Below are positions 1 to 8,415 of a DNA stretch of 64,000 bases, piece by piece; the first letter of the stretch is position 1; the number at the start of each line of letters is the position of its first letter. The position numbers were made by a program, and so were the translations under genes. Location: contig DAIMGJ010000001.1 in the NCBI GenBank assembly GCA_036723975.1, positions 62,001 through 126,000 on the forward strand, read 5' to 3'. Under the pieces are notes generated by a model that saw nothing but the letters and a program-made list of their open reading frames with translations, was not told the DNA's origin and made no database searches. The DNA is from JAILEN01 sp036723975. GTDB taxonomy: Bacteria > Bacillota > Clostridia > Lachnospirales > Lachnospiraceae.

Positions 1-591
1 TTCTATTTCTGCGTTTACATCATACAAAGAAGTAAGTTTCTTCGGAAGTCCTTTTAAAATCAAGAACGTAATGATGATAGTAAGAATCTTGTCCGGAACA
101 TCCACTACCAACTCGTCCAAGAATGAACCTAAGAATACCGGAAGACCTGCTGCCTGTGTAGAAGCAAACAAAGCATCGCCCCAAACGTTTCCTGTCATAC
201 CACCCCAGAAAGCAACGTTAAGCGGTGTGGAAACCAAAACTGCTGCAACACCACCTGCAAGGGCGCAAACAAATGACTTCGGGAAGGTCTCCATAAAACC
301 GAGACGTGCCGTAATACCAACAGCAAGACCGATAAACAAACTTGTAATCGCATAAATCAAAGTAATGTTATCACCGGTTGTAAGTCCGTAAATAATGTTG
401 TTGGTTGCTCCGCAAATCGCACCGATCAGCGGTCCGCCAAGGCATGCACCCAAGCAGGTTCCGATGGAATCCAACCAAAGCGGAAGCTTTAAAAGCTGCG
501 CAAACAACTTTCCCAAATAGTTGATACCGATACATGCCGGAATCAAAACGATAGTTGCTGTGTTTAATCTTGTCTTAAAAATGTTACCCAT
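1..591 (-). CDS. ECF-type transporter substrate-binding (S) component, C-terminus cut by window edge
   Basis: Hydrophobic membrane protein; the visible 197 residues start at an ATG at 591 and run off the left edge. The translation has several membrane segments and the motif LKLPLWLDSIGT followed by GPLIGAICGATNNIIYGLT, which resembles S components of energy-coupling factor vitamin importers. Such proteins bind a vitamin or precursor and use a shared energising module encoded elsewhere. The start lies 1 nt beyond the stop of the upstream cysteine hydrolase, and its ribosome site (GGGAGAAC) lies inside that gene, so the two are translationally coupled. The substrate cannot be read from sequence; the hydrolase partner makes a small amide or vitamin precursor conceivable, as inference only. 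Confidence 0.7.
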   Translation of the reverse strand, partial: MGNIFKTRLNTATIVLIPACIGINYLGKLFAQLLKLPLWLDSIGTCLGACLGGPLIGAICGATNNIIYGLTTGDNITLIYAITSLFIGLAVGITARLGFMETFPKSFVCALAGGVAAVLVSTPLNVAFWGGMTGNVWGDALFASTQAAGLPVFLGSFLDELVVDVPDKILTIIITFLILKGLPKKLTSLYDVNAEIE

Positions 592-592
592 A

Positions 593-1156
593 TTAATGTT
601 CTCCCTTTCCTTCAGACATTAAATATTCCTCTGTTGTCATAATCTCCACCTGTGTGGGCACCAGTCCCTCCAGCACTTTAATTGTAGCCTTTTCTGTTTC
701 ATCATTAATACCGGCCACTCCATCCTTAAGATAGATTACCTTTACTCCGGCATCAATTAATGCAAAGGCCGTAGCCAACACACAACATTCCGCCACCACT
801 CCGGTTAAGATTACACGATCTGCTTTTTTAGCCGCGTCTCTTACTTCCGGAATTTCAAAAGAAGAATAGGCAGACTTTCGATAAACCGGAAATCTCCCTT
901 TTGATTTTAAAAAGACTTCCATCATTTCGTTGGCTTTTACATCCTCATTAATGGAGGCATTTACACGATTATACTCTTTCCACGTCCCCTCAGGAGATTT
1001 CTCCGCAAGGAACTGCGTAAAGATAACATCCGCCTTTTTCTCATCCAGGATGCGATTGATATTTCCGGCAGCAGTCTCTGCATTGGGGCAACACCATGCG
1101 CCGCCCTTTGCATACACATTTTGCATATCAATTACCAACAAAAGATCTCGTTTCAT
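593..1156 (-). CDS. Isochorismatase-family cysteine hydrolase
   Basis: A 187-residue hydrolase of the isochorismatase/nicotinamidase fold. The catalytic triad is visible: Asp in LVIDMQN near residue 10, Lys in YRKSAYSSF near 93, and the nucleophilic Cys in GVVAECCVLATAF near 124. The zinc-binding DxHxxxH motif of true nicotinamidases is missing, so PncA is not assigned. It is the first gene of a two-gene unit with the ECF S component, which suggests the pair imports and hydrolyses one small compound. A promoter lies upstream at 1214-1242. The start ATG is preceded by AGAGGAAGCGG. Confidence 0.8.
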   Translation of the reverse strand: MKRDLLLVIDMQNVYAKGGAWCCPNAETAAGNINRILDEKKADVIFTQFLAEKSPEGTWKEYNRVNASINEDVKANEMMEVFLKSKGRFPVYRKSAYSSFEIPEVRDAAKKADRVILTGVVAECCVLATAFALIDAGVKVIYLKDGVAGINDETEKATIKVLEGLVPTQVEIMTTEEYLMSEGKGEH

Positions 1157-1213
1157 CCGCTTCCTCTTTTAAGTGCATGTACAGGTGACAAGACAACTGT
1201 AAACCTAGGTGTC

Positions 1214-1242
1214 ATTTTACTTTGTATTTTGTATTTCGTCAA
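1214..1242 (-). promoter_or_regulatory. Sigma-A-type promoter for hydrolase/ECF pair
   Basis: On the minus strand, TTGACG (1237-1242) and TAAAAT (1214-1219) are separated by 17 nt, a good vegetative promoter. Downstream, between promoter and start codon, are two imperfect direct copies, GACACCTAGG and GTCACCTGTA, which could be an operator. No regulator is assigned from sequence alone. Confidence 0.6.
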
Positions 1243-1253
1243 CTGTAGAAAAA

Positions 1254-1316
1254 AATCCCAAATGTATTTTCATGTAGGGCGCTTTTCCGATGCCCGGTGA
1301 AAATACATTTGAGATT
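1254..1316. repeat. GTAG-type REP-like hairpin, copy E1
   Basis: Twenty-nt arms (1254-1273 and 1297-1316, 18 of 20 complementary) enclose GTAG at 1274-1277 followed by a GC-rich inner stem (GGGC/GCCC). The copy matches those at 7055, 20980, 21068 and 24495 in architecture and in core bases. It lies just past the stop codon of the VTC gene and is likely also its terminator. Confidence 0.8.
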
Positions 1317-1317
1317 C

Positions 1318-2073
1318 TTAAGCAATAGCGTATCCGCCTTCTTCTGTAGGAATAGGAAGGGTTTCGGTTACAAGACCCAAACGTTCCGCCAAAAGGGTTT
1401 CGTACCCGTTTCCGTATTTGGAAAAGGATACCTGACGGATTTCCAACTCTTCCAAAATACTCACCAACCTCATGTCCATAGCGTCAGCGATTTTTAACTC
1501 CATCAGGTATTCATCTTTTTCCAAGAGATTCCGCCCTTCATTTCCGTATTTCAACTCTAGGCGGTTGACTCTCCAACGTATATTGGTATCGAATGTGATA
1601 CGTAATTCCGGATCCTCAATGCCGGCCATAGCGATTCTGTCATAGGAAATTGCCATGGCAGGTCGAAGTCCCGGATAACATTTTTTAAAGTAATCGATTT
1701 CCGCGGAAATCTGAGAAGGATTTTCAAGCGGAACATCCTCGTATAAGTAATCCTTTGCCTCTTTATAGGGAGCAGAGATTCTTCTCTTATAAACGATACC
1801 TTTGTATTTCTTTTTTATTTCAATAAAAGAATTGCTATCATCCGTCGGTGTTCCGTAAGAACGAAAACGAAGTTTTTCTTTGTACACCGGTTTTTCCAAA
1901 GACTTGCGAATCAATTCAAAGTCCGGCGTATCAAAATAGATATTTAAGATAGAAGTTTTTCCGTAGGCATCCACCTTTGCCATATCTGAAATTCGTTCCA
2001 TGAATCCTTCGTACTGAGTTTTATTTAATAAGTATTTCATCTCTTTTCTTTTAAATGTATATTTGTTTGCCAT
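1318..2073 (-). CDS. VTC-domain polyphosphate polymerase
   Basis: A 251-residue soluble protein resembling the VTC catalytic domain, a tunnel-shaped enzyme that makes inorganic polyphosphate from nucleoside triphosphate. Supporting features are the N-terminal KYTFKRKEMKYLL, basic strand EKLRFRSYG, EIKKKYKGIVYKRR, and the acidic MELKIADAMD near the C-terminus, as in tunnel-wall residues of the family. The start is placed at 2073 because AAAGGAG lies just upstream; a longer frame to 2112 has no such site. The DUF4956 and CotH partners often found beside VTC genes in Clostridia are not here; the neighbour is a glycosyltransferase. Confidence 0.8.
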   Translation of the reverse strand: MANKYTFKRKEMKYLLNKTQYEGFMERISDMAKVDAYGKTSILNIYFDTPDFELIRKSLEKPVYKEKLRFRSYGTPTDDSNSFIEIKKKYKGIVYKRRISAPYKEAKDYLYEDVPLENPSQISAEIDYFKKCYPGLRPAMAISYDRIAMAGIEDPELRITFDTNIRWRVNRLELKYGNEGRNLLEKDEYLMELKIADAMDMRLVSILEELEIRQVSFSKYGNGYETLLAERLGLVTETLPIPTEEGGYAIA

Positions 2074-2131
2074 CTTTTTTCTCCTTTGCTCTGAAGCAAT
2101 CATACTCGGCAAACCTTAAACTTACCTTAAA

Positions 2132-2166
2132 GAAAAACAAAAAAAGTGGGCTTAGTTAAAGCCCAC
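2132..2166 (-). terminator. Terminator overlapping glycosyltransferase stop codon
   Basis: GTGGGCTT (2146-2153) pairs with AAGCCCAC (2159-2166). The minus-strand transcript continues into a T-rich tract. The stop codon of the glycosyltransferase gene lies at the edge of the loop, so terminator and coding end are interleaved. Confidence 0.8.
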
Positions 2167-3168
2167 CAATTTCTGAGTAATCTTATATCCCATAACCGAT
2201 AAACGTCTTCCGAATTTACCAGGGAGATTCATGGAATTCCCAAGGATACCAAATCGCAGATGCTTATAGGTTCTTTCATCCTTATCCTTTATATACTTCC
2301 AAAGTTTTTTGACCTTTGCGATGTTCTCCGGATTCTTTGATACATATCCGATTGCCGAAGAAACAACGGTAATCATTTCCAAATAAGAAAGCATGTACTC
2401 CCGCAAATGCTTTTCTTCGATGGACCACAAATCATAGGCATCCACCATAAGATAATTTACTTTTAACTGCTGGTCGATACGACGAATCATGGTCTCTTCG
2501 GCAACGGACTGTCCTTCGCGACCGATGTAATAACGATAAAAATCCACGTCCAAATAGTAAATTGTCTTTACGTACGGCAACGGTACATATACAAAAAGGT
2601 TATCTACATAAAAAGTATGCTTTGGAAGTTCCAGCTTGCATGCCCGAAGCATTTCCGTACGATAGGTAACGGAATGCATCAAAATGGAGAAACCTTTGAT
2701 GTTTCGCTTCATGCCATCCCACCCGATAATCTCGTTCTGTGGGAAGAGCAATCGATACTGCATATGGCGATGCTGATCGGTAGAAGGTTTCTCATACACA
2801 TAATTTGTAAGGAGCATATCCACCGGTGTTCCGTCGTTTACCAGTTTCTTTAAGGTCTCCAATACCTTTAAGTAAGCATCCTTATCTACCCAATCATCGG
2901 AGTCCACAACCTTATAGTACAAACCTGTTGCATTGCGAAGGCCGGTATTTACCGCCTCTCCGTGTCCACCGTTTTCCTGATGAACCGCCTTGCAAATGGT
3001 CGGGTATTTTTTTGCATACGCATCTGCTATCTCTGCAGTTTTATCTGTGGATCCGTCATCTACAATGATAATCTCAACATCTTCGCCGCCGATTAGAAGG
3101 GACTCGATGCACTTGCCCATGTAGGCGTAGGAATTGTAGCAAGGTATTCCAAAGCTGATTAGTTTCAT
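2152..3168 (-). CDS. Family 2 glycosyltransferase
   Basis: A 338-residue GT-A fold transferase. The N-terminus MKLISFGIPCYNSYAYM, the nucleotide-sugar motif IIIVDDGSTD near residue 38 and the metal-binding DSDDW are typical of family 2. The C-terminal part is less conserved and acceptor specificity cannot be inferred. The start at 3168 has AGGAG five bases upstream; the frame stays open to 3405 but that extension only overlaps mutY on the same strand and has no ribosome site. The gene is 46 nt downstream of mutY and ends in its own terminator. Confidence 0.85.
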   Translation of the reverse strand: MKLISFGIPCYNSYAYMGKCIESLLIGGEDVEIIIVDDGSTDKTAEIADAYAKKYPTICKAVHQENGGHGEAVNTGLRNATGLYYKVVDSDDWVDKDAYLKVLETLKKLVNDGTPVDMLLTNYVYEKPSTDQHRHMQYRLLFPQNEIIGWDGMKRNIKGFSILMHSVTYRTEMLRACKLELPKHTFYVDNLFVYVPLPYVKTIYYLDVDFYRYYIGREGQSVAEETMIRRIDQQLKVNYLMVDAYDLWSIEEKHLREYMLSYLEMITVVSSAIGYVSKNPENIAKVKKLWKYIKDKDERTYKHLRFGILGNSMNLPGKFGRRLSVMGYKITQKLVGFN

Positions 3169-3214
3169 TTTTACTCCTATTATCCAGTCTATATCTTTGT
3201 CTCTAACGATTATA

Positions 3215-4330
3215 TCAACTTTTCTCGTTCTGTCCACTATTTCCAATAAATCCGGCTTTTCCCAACTCGAGTTGCAGGATTTCCGCGTACGCGTTAAAAG
3301 CCGATGGAATGGCATATTCCGATTGAATCTTTTCTTTCGAAACCAAAAGATTTTCGGTCTGATTAACAGCATCGGATAAATCGGCAACACGGATAAGGTA
3401 ACCAATCATATGCCACTCCACATGGGAAAAGATATGCTTTGCTGCAGGAAGGCGTTCTATCAATACGGGATCTAAGCCTCTGTCTCTTGCGTATGATACC
3501 ACATCTTTTCGATTCATATGTCCGTCACATCCCGGAAATTCGTACAGTCCTGCCAAAAGCCCTTTCGCCGGCCGTTTTTGAATCAGTATTTTGTTTCCAT
3601 CCATAATCAAAAGGATGGTTCTCTCTTCCACACGACGTTTCAGCGGTTTTGATTTTACAGGGTATTTCTCATATGTTTTATGTTTGTTTGTAAGGCAAAG
3701 GTTTTTCCATGGACACTCTTTGCAAAGCGGACTTCCGTTCGGCACACAAACACAAGCTCCGATTTCCATCAACGCCTGATTAAACACTCCCGGTTCGTCC
3801 TTTGGCATAATGGTCAGCAGTAAATTCTGAACCTTTTTCTTTGTGCTTTCTTTTTTTATATCACTATCGTCTTCCGCTACACGGCATAAAATACGAAGGA
3901 CATTTCCGTCTACTGCAGGATTCGGTAACCCAAAAGCAATGGACGAAATCGCTCCCGCGGTATAATCCCCGATTCCGGGCAAAGCACGAATTTTATCATA
4001 CGTAGTCGGGAAACATCCGCCAAATGTTTCTGTCATCACGCAAGCCGCCTTTTGCATATTGCGCACACGGTTATAGTACCCCAAGCCTTCCCACAGTTTT
4101 AAAAGTTCATCCTCGGGACACGTTGCCAAAGAAATAATATCCGGCAGGCGATTTAAGAAACGCTCATAGTAACCCTTTACCGCTTCTACTCTGGTTTGCT
4201 GAAGCATAATTTCAGACACCCAAATATGATACGGATTCTTATCCGCACGCCAGGGCAAATCTCTTTTATTCTTTTTATACCAGCAAATTGCCGGCTCCAC
4301 CAATTCTTTTAATTTATAATTCTCCAACAT
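3215..4330 (-). CDS. mutY: A/G-specific adenine DNA glycosylase
   Basis: Removes adenine mispaired with 8-oxoguanine in base excision repair. The protein (371 residues from this start) has the catalytic region LPWRADKNPYHIWVSEIMLQQT, helix-hairpin-helix LPGIGDYTAGAI, catalytic Asp in NPAVDGNVLR, and four cysteines of the iron-sulfur cluster in CVCVPNGSPLCKECPWKNLC (Cys spacing 6-2-5). The C-terminal NUDIX-like domain has IFSHVEWHM, the FSH loop that recognises 8-oxoguanine. Two in-frame ATGs (4339 and 4330) are possible and neither has a clear ribosome site; a TATAAT overlaps the first, favouring the second or a leaderless message. Confidence 0.93.
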   Translation of the reverse strand: MLENYKLKELVEPAICWYKKNKRDLPWRADKNPYHIWVSEIMLQQTRVEAVKGYYERFLNRLPDIISLATCPEDELLKLWEGLGYYNRVRNMQKAACVMTETFGGCFPTTYDKIRALPGIGDYTAGAISSIAFGLPNPAVDGNVLRILCRVAEDDSDIKKESTKKKVQNLLLTIMPKDEPGVFNQALMEIGACVCVPNGSPLCKECPWKNLCLTNKHKTYEKYPVKSKPLKRRVEERTILLIMDGNKILIQKRPAKGLLAGLYEFPGCDGHMNRKDVVSYARDRGLDPVLIERLPAAKHIFSHVEWHMIGYLIRVADLSDAVNQTENLLVSKEKIQSEYAIPSAFNAYAEILQLELGKAGFIGNSGQNEKS

Positions 4331-4349
4331 ACGCGACATTATAACATAA

Positions 4350-4378
4350 TTTGTGTTTCCCTCGCAGAATCATTATAA
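4350..4378 (+). promoter_or_regulatory. Promoter for PAP2 fusion gene
   Basis: TTGTGT (4350-4355), 17 nt, TATAAT (4373-4378). The gene starts 42 nt later behind AGGGGGC. A second TATAAT on the opposite strand (4337-4342) points to mutY, so the 80-nt interval appears to be divergent. Confidence 0.65.
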
Positions 4379-4420
4379 TGAAAGTCGACTACGAAACTCA
4401 GAACCTAGGGGGCAAATCTC

Positions 4421-7051
4421 ATGCATTGGGGCGTTGCGTTTTTATACATTTTGCAATCACTTCGTTTATCCTGCGGCAGCATTTTTGATGACTTTATGCT
4501 GTTTATTACCGACTCAGCGGGACTTATGCCTTGTTTTTTGGTGCTTGCACTGGTCTACTGGTGCCTTGACAAAGAGTTGGGAAGTGCCATTCTTCTAAAC
4601 CTGTCCTTCGGCACCAATATCAATTATCTCATAAAAAACCATTTTAAAATTCCCCGTCCATGGCTTCGAGATCCCAGAATTGTACCCGTATCCGCAGCCA
4701 TCGATGACTCCGCCGGATATTCTTTACCCAGTGCACACGTAGCACGGGCTATGGCCACCTACGGCGTCATTGCATCAGATTTGTCTAAGCGAGAAAAAAA
4801 GAAAGAATATACGGCACAACAAGTCATCGGCTTTTTCCTATGGACTGTAGTGGCACTTATTATGTTTTCCAGAATGTATTTGGGCGTGCATACCCACACC
4901 GACGTTCTTGTGGCATTTGGTCTGGGACTCTTATGGATGTTTGTCCTTCGGTTTGCCCTGCGGCTCAACAAAAATGAAATCATTTTGGCCATCGGATTTG
5001 CAATTGCGGCTTACTCTATCTTCCGCTGCGGATTAAACTCCAATGCAGGTATTTTAATCGGGCTTCTTTTCGGATGGTATGTAGAACAGCGCTGGATTCG
5101 TTTTCAGACCGACGGAACCCCGCAGGAAAAAATGCTTCGCTTTATTATCGGCGGAAGCTTTTTGGTATTGCTCTTTACCTTACTTCCAAAGTTTATTACG
5201 GTGTTTACTTTGGCACGCTATGCCAATTTTATCACCCACCTCATTGCGGGACTGTATATTACATTGGTATATCCGTTGTGTTTTCATTCCGTTCAGAGCG
5301 GAAAGATCAGCCTGCAGCGGTTGTTTACGATTCATACCTCCTTCCTGCTTGTTCTGGTAATTACTTTAAGTACCTTTGGCTATTACTGGACCAGAAACCC
5401 AAGACTTCTTGCGGAAGAAGATGCGGATCGACTCAAAAATGCAGCAACGGTAAGCAGTGAAGAAACCACACCTTCCGGTGAAATCAACACAGTGGATTTT
5501 ACGGAAAACGCAATGGCCATTGTTGCAGCCGGCGGATATGCAACCCAGTATCCATCCAACTCACAAGGCGCTTTTCAAAGTGCCATTGATATGGGGGCTA
5601 CCTCACTGCGCTGCGATGTTCAAATGACCCGGGATGGTCAATTGGTGTTGTACAAAGATGCCACCTTTACAGATGAAGAGGAATCCACCCATCGCATCGG
5701 GGAATATACCTATGACGAGCTTCGCAGAATCACCTTTGACGACGTTCACCTAATGAAGTTAAGCCAGTTATTAAGACTTTTATCCGACACGGAAATTGAG
5801 CTTTACGTAAATCTTGTGGATGTGGGAACCGGCCGTCGCGATGAATTTACCCAAAGCGTATACAACGAAATCGCCGGCTACAAGCTTACCAAACGCACCA
5901 CATTTGTTTCTGCCAATTACAGTTATTTGGAGTCCCTTAAGACGTTAAACAACAAGCAGGCTATTTTGTATGAAACCTCTAGTGGAACAGCAGATCTTCT
6001 TTCCGCTTATCCGGCAGATGCCTACAGTATCTTTGCGGACAATATCAGTAGCGAACTGGTAAACGCCCTACAGGAAGCAGATGCAAAAGTATATGCCTAC
6101 GATGTTTCCGGACCCACGCAACTTTTAAATATTTATCGAATGGGAACCGACGGGGTGTTTGCCGAAAATTACGGATTGGCCAGCGTGGTATCTCATCCGG
6201 AATATTCCTTATTATGTGATAACTATGAAGCATCCTACGCTATGCCGGGATTGTACGGACGATATGTACCAAGACTATGCGAAGATATGATTTGCCAAGG
6301 TATGGCAAAGACACCGGAGCATCTCATTATCTCTGCCTACAGTTATTCCGGTAATTACAACAGTATTTTGTATGTAATGGATTTGGAAGGAAACCTGGTT
6401 AAAATCATTGACTTAGGATTCCAGGCTCACGTGGGCGGACTTGCCTATGATGAAGCCCATGATGTGTTATGGATTACCGCACGGCTGGGTTATGTATACG
6501 CCTTGGATTGGCATAAACTCCGTACGGAAGTGGAAAAAGAAGATCCCTACAACGTCATCTATCGTCATGATGGAAGTTATATTGCTTCCTTTGACGCCGG
6601 ACTCATCAATCACAACGGACTAAAGATTGCATCTTTCTTAACTATGTTTGAAGGAAAGCTATATGTGGGAAGCTACGTAAACGGCAGCAACGGAATGTTA
6701 AACGCCTACGAAATCGACGATAAGTGCCGCGTTTCTTTGGAGTCTTCCGTGGAAATTCCGCAACGTATTCAAGGCCTGTGTTTTTACCGAGATGTGGCCA
6801 CGGATAAGGTCTACATGCTTATGAGCCAAAGTCATTCCGTATATGACAGCCAGTTGCTTCGATTTGTATATCACGATACCACGAAGAAATACAAATATGC
6901 TTCCGACTACTGGAGGCTTCCGGAGGGTGCGGAACAAATCGTAATGACCACCAGAGGACTGTATTTGCTCTTTGAATCCTCAGCGAAGAAATATCGCAGC
7001 ACGGCTCGCTTAGCCAACGACCAAATCTTTTTAATAAGAATGACGGAATAA
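4421..7051 (+). CDS. PAP2 phosphatase / degenerate GDPD / propeller-like fusion membrane protein
   Basis: An 876-residue protein with three modules. Residues 1-220: PAP2 phosphatase with KNHFKIPRP (72-80), PSAH (103-106, usually PSGH) and SRMYLGVHTHTD (150-161), so the catalytic histidines and aspartate remain. Residues 220-340: further membrane helices. Residues about 364-600: glycerophosphodiesterase-like barrel in which the usual AHRG, EN and HD catalytic motifs read AAGG, SN and KD, so it is probably inactive and may bind a ligand. Residues about 640-876: beta-rich repeats (LYVMDLEGN, LWITARLGYVYALD) resembling a propeller, predicted outside the cell. It is transcribed alone, with promoter at 4350 and hairpin E2 after the stop. 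The likely role is in phospholipid or lipoteichoic lipid metabolism; the substrate is unknown. Confidence 0.8.
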   Translation: MHWGVAFLYILQSLRLSCGSIFDDFMLFITDSAGLMPCFLVLALVYWCLDKELGSAILLNLSFGTNINYLIKNHFKIPRPWLRDPRIVPVSAAIDDSAGYSLPSAHVARAMATYGVIASDLSKREKKKEYTAQQVIGFFLWTVVALIMFSRMYLGVHTHTDVLVAFGLGLLWMFVLRFALRLNKNEIILAIGFAIAAYSIFRCGLNSNAGILIGLLFGWYVEQRWIRFQTDGTPQEKMLRFIIGGSFLVLLFTLLPKFITVFTLARYANFITHLIAGLYITLVYPLCFHSVQSGKISLQRLFTIHTSFLLVLVITLSTFGYYWTRNPRLLAEEDADRLKNAATVSSEETTPSGEINTVDFTENAMAIVAAGGYATQYPSNSQGAFQSAIDMGATSLRCDVQMTRDGQLVLYKDATFTDEEESTHRIGEYTYDELRRITFDDVHLMKLSQLLRLLSDTEIELYVNLVDVGTGRRDEFTQSVYNEIAGYKLTKRTTFVSANYSYLESLKTLNNKQAILYETSSGTADLLSAYPADAYSIFADNISSELVNALQEADAKVYAYDVSGPTQLLNIYRMGTDGVFAENYGLASVVSHPEYSLLCDNYEASYAMPGLYGRYVPRLCEDMICQGMAKTPEHLIISAYSYSGNYNSILYVMDLEGNLVKIIDLGFQAHVGGLAYDEAHDVLWITARLGYVYALDWHKLRTEVEKEDPYNVIYRHDGSYIASFDAGLINHNGLKIASFLTMFEGKLYVGSYVNGSNGMLNAYEIDDKCRVSLESSVEIPQRIQGLCFYRDVATDKVYMLMSQSHSVYDSQLLRFVYHDTTKKYKYASDYWRLPEGAEQIVMTTRGLYLLFESSAKKYRSTARLANDQIFLIRMTE

Positions 7052-7054
7052 CAA

Positions 7055-7124
7055 AAAAAATCTCAAATGATTTTCATGTAGAGCGCTTCCTTGGCGCCCG
7101 ATGAAAATGCATTTGAGATTTTTT
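7055..7124. repeat. GTAG-type REP-like hairpin, copy E2, bidirectional terminator
   Basis: Arms 7055-7077 and 7101-7124 pair with one bulged base. GTAG sits at 7078-7081, followed by the inner stem GAGCGC/GCGCCC (with one G-U) and a 7-nt loop. Poly-A and poly-T at the two ends let it terminate both the PAP2 fusion gene and the convergent crotonase gene. Confidence 0.85.
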
Positions 7125-7149
7125 ATATATACCCCTTTTTAAAACAACT

Positions 7150-7950
7150 TTAGAAATCTGTTAAGTTCGCTTCACGCTTTTCTAAGAAAGCGCCCATACC
7201 CTCTTTCTTATCGTGGGTGTCGTTTACCACACCAAAGAGGTTTGCTTCCATCTCAACCGCATTCTTGATATCCATATCGTATCCGTTATTGATGGCAGCC
7301 TTAGCTATAGAAACCGCATAGCTTCCTTTGCTGATAATTTTCTTCGCCATCTTCTTTGCGGTATCGTAAAGTTCCTCAGTAGAAACAACTTTATTTACCA
7401 AGCCGATTCTGTATGCTTCATGTGCGTCAATGTTATCACAGGTAAAGATCAATTCTTTTGCACGGCCCATACCGATTAGTCTTGCAAGTCTCTGTGTTCC
7501 TCCGAATCCCGGAATAATTCCGAGACCTACTTCCGGCTGGCCGAAGACTGCATTTTCAGAAGCAATTCGGATATCACAAGCCATGGCAATTTCACATCCG
7601 CCACCAAGTGCAAATCCGTTAACGGCAGCAATGGTTACCTGACGCATGTTCATTAATTTGAAAAATGGCACGCTTGCCTTGATACCAAAGGCTCTCGCTT
7701 CCGGAGCAGTAAAGTTTACCATTTCGGAAATATCCGCACCTGCCACAAAGGACTTAAACTGATTGCCTTTTTTATCCGGACCGCCGGTCAAAATCAAAAC
7801 CTTAACATCATCTCTGGCTTCAATCTCTGTAAGTGCCACATCAAGTTCTTCCAATGTCTCGCTGTTTAAGGCATTTAATGCTGCCGGACGAGAAATGGTA
7901 AGTGTTGCAATCTCGTCTGCAACTTCCAGTTTCAAATTGTTAAAACCCAT
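7150..7950 (-). CDS. crt: Crotonase / enoyl-CoA hydratase
   Basis: A 266-residue enoyl-CoA hydratase family enzyme, probably the short-chain 3-hydroxybutyryl-CoA dehydratase of butyrate formation. It has the oxyanion-hole segments KSFVAGADISEM and NGFALGGGCEIAMACDIR, followed by FGQPEVGLGIIPGFGGTQRL with the two catalytic glutamates (in GGGCE and FGQPEVGLG). It stands alone here: the hbd, bcd and etf genes often linked to crt are not in the window. A strong ribosome site (GGAGGAAGG) precedes the ATG. The promoter overlaps a palindrome resembling a Rex operator, consistent with NADH/NAD-responsive fermentation control. Confidence 0.88.
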   Translation of the reverse strand: MGFNNLKLEVADEIATLTISRPAALNALNSETLEELDVALTEIEARDDVKVLILTGGPDKKGNQFKSFVAGADISEMVNFTAPEARAFGIKASVPFFKLMNMRQVTIAAVNGFALGGGCEIAMACDIRIASENAVFGQPEVGLGIIPGFGGTQRLARLIGMGRAKELIFTCDNIDAHEAYRIGLVNKVVSTEELYDTAKKMAKKIISKGSYAVSIAKAAINNGYDMDIKNAVEMEANLFGVVNDTHDKKEGMGAFLEKREANLTDF

Positions 7951-8015
7951 CTTTCCTTCCTCCTAAAAAGTTCGTTAATACCCACAATCAATCTCTTTGT
8001 GGTTCACATAATGCA

Positions 8016-8044
8016 AATATAGAACATTGATAAAATTTTGTCAA
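8016..8044 (-). promoter_or_regulatory. crt promoter overlapping Rex-like operator
   Basis: On the minus strand TTGACA (8039-8044), 17 nt, TATATT (8016-8021). The -35 box is part of a near-palindrome at 8027-8044 (TTGACAAAATTTTATCAA on the minus strand), matching 11 of 14 defined positions of the Rex consensus TTGTTAAnnnnTTAACAA. Confidence 0.6.
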
Positions 8045-8081
8045 TATGATTTTGCCCAATACCCTCATATCGTGGCATAAG

Positions 8082-8109
8082 TTGTATTTTTCGGAAATCA
8101 TGTTATAAT
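8082..8109 (+). promoter_or_regulatory. Promoter for YjfB-family gene
   Basis: TTGTAT (8082-8087), 16 nt, TATAAT (8104-8109), 35 nt upstream of the start codon. No sigma-D signature is seen here despite the motility annotation of the family. Confidence 0.5.
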
Positions 8110-8143
8110 ATATATACCTATAATCATCGAAAGGAGTGAGTCT

Positions 8144-8347
8144 ATGGACGTTACAACAGTAGCAGCATTGTCCACATATTTATCTCGTGCGCAGACCTAT
8201 AACGACGTAGGCTACGCTGTTTTGGATATGTCGATGGATGCATTAAAAATGCAAGGTGCCGGAGTGGCAGAGATGATTGCCTCCGCACCGGGAATGGAGT
8301 TATCTGTTAATCCGAATATCGGCGGTAACTTTGACATGAGTATTTAG
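8144..8347 (+). CDS. YjfB-family putative motility protein
   Basis: A 67-residue protein beginning MDVTTVAALSTYLSRAQ and continuing through VGYAVLDMSMDALKMQG to a short C-terminal tail. It resembles the small YjfB family, annotated as putative motility proteins; the function is not established. It has no signal peptide or membrane segment. AAGGAG lies 8 nt upstream of the ATG. The gene is monocistronic, with a promoter at 8082 and a strong terminator just after the stop. Confidence 0.75.
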   Translation: MDVTTVAALSTYLSRAQTYNDVGYAVLDMSMDALKMQGAGVAEMIASAPGMELSVNPNIGGNFDMSI

Positions 8348-8355
8348 CGCAAACA

Positions 8356-8388
8356 AAAAGAAGGTTCTTATTGAACCTTCTTTTTTTC
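8356..8388 (+). terminator. Terminator of YjfB-family gene
   Basis: AAAGAAGGTTC (8357-8367) pairs perfectly with GAACCTTCTTT (8373-8383), loop of 5, then a T run. The A/T symmetry means it may also stop the convergent ridA transcript. Confidence 0.9.
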
Positions 8389-8415
8389 GTCTTATTTATT
8401 TCTCCGGTATCAGAT

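Noticed and set aside
593..1156. Nicotinamidase PncA
   Set aside because: The DxHxxxH zinc-binding motif is absent, so only the wider cysteine hydrolase family is claimed.
3169..3405. N-terminal extension of the family 2 glycosyltransferase
   Set aside because: It overlaps mutY, has no ribosome site and adds no domain; the AGGAG-preceded ATG at 3168 is better.
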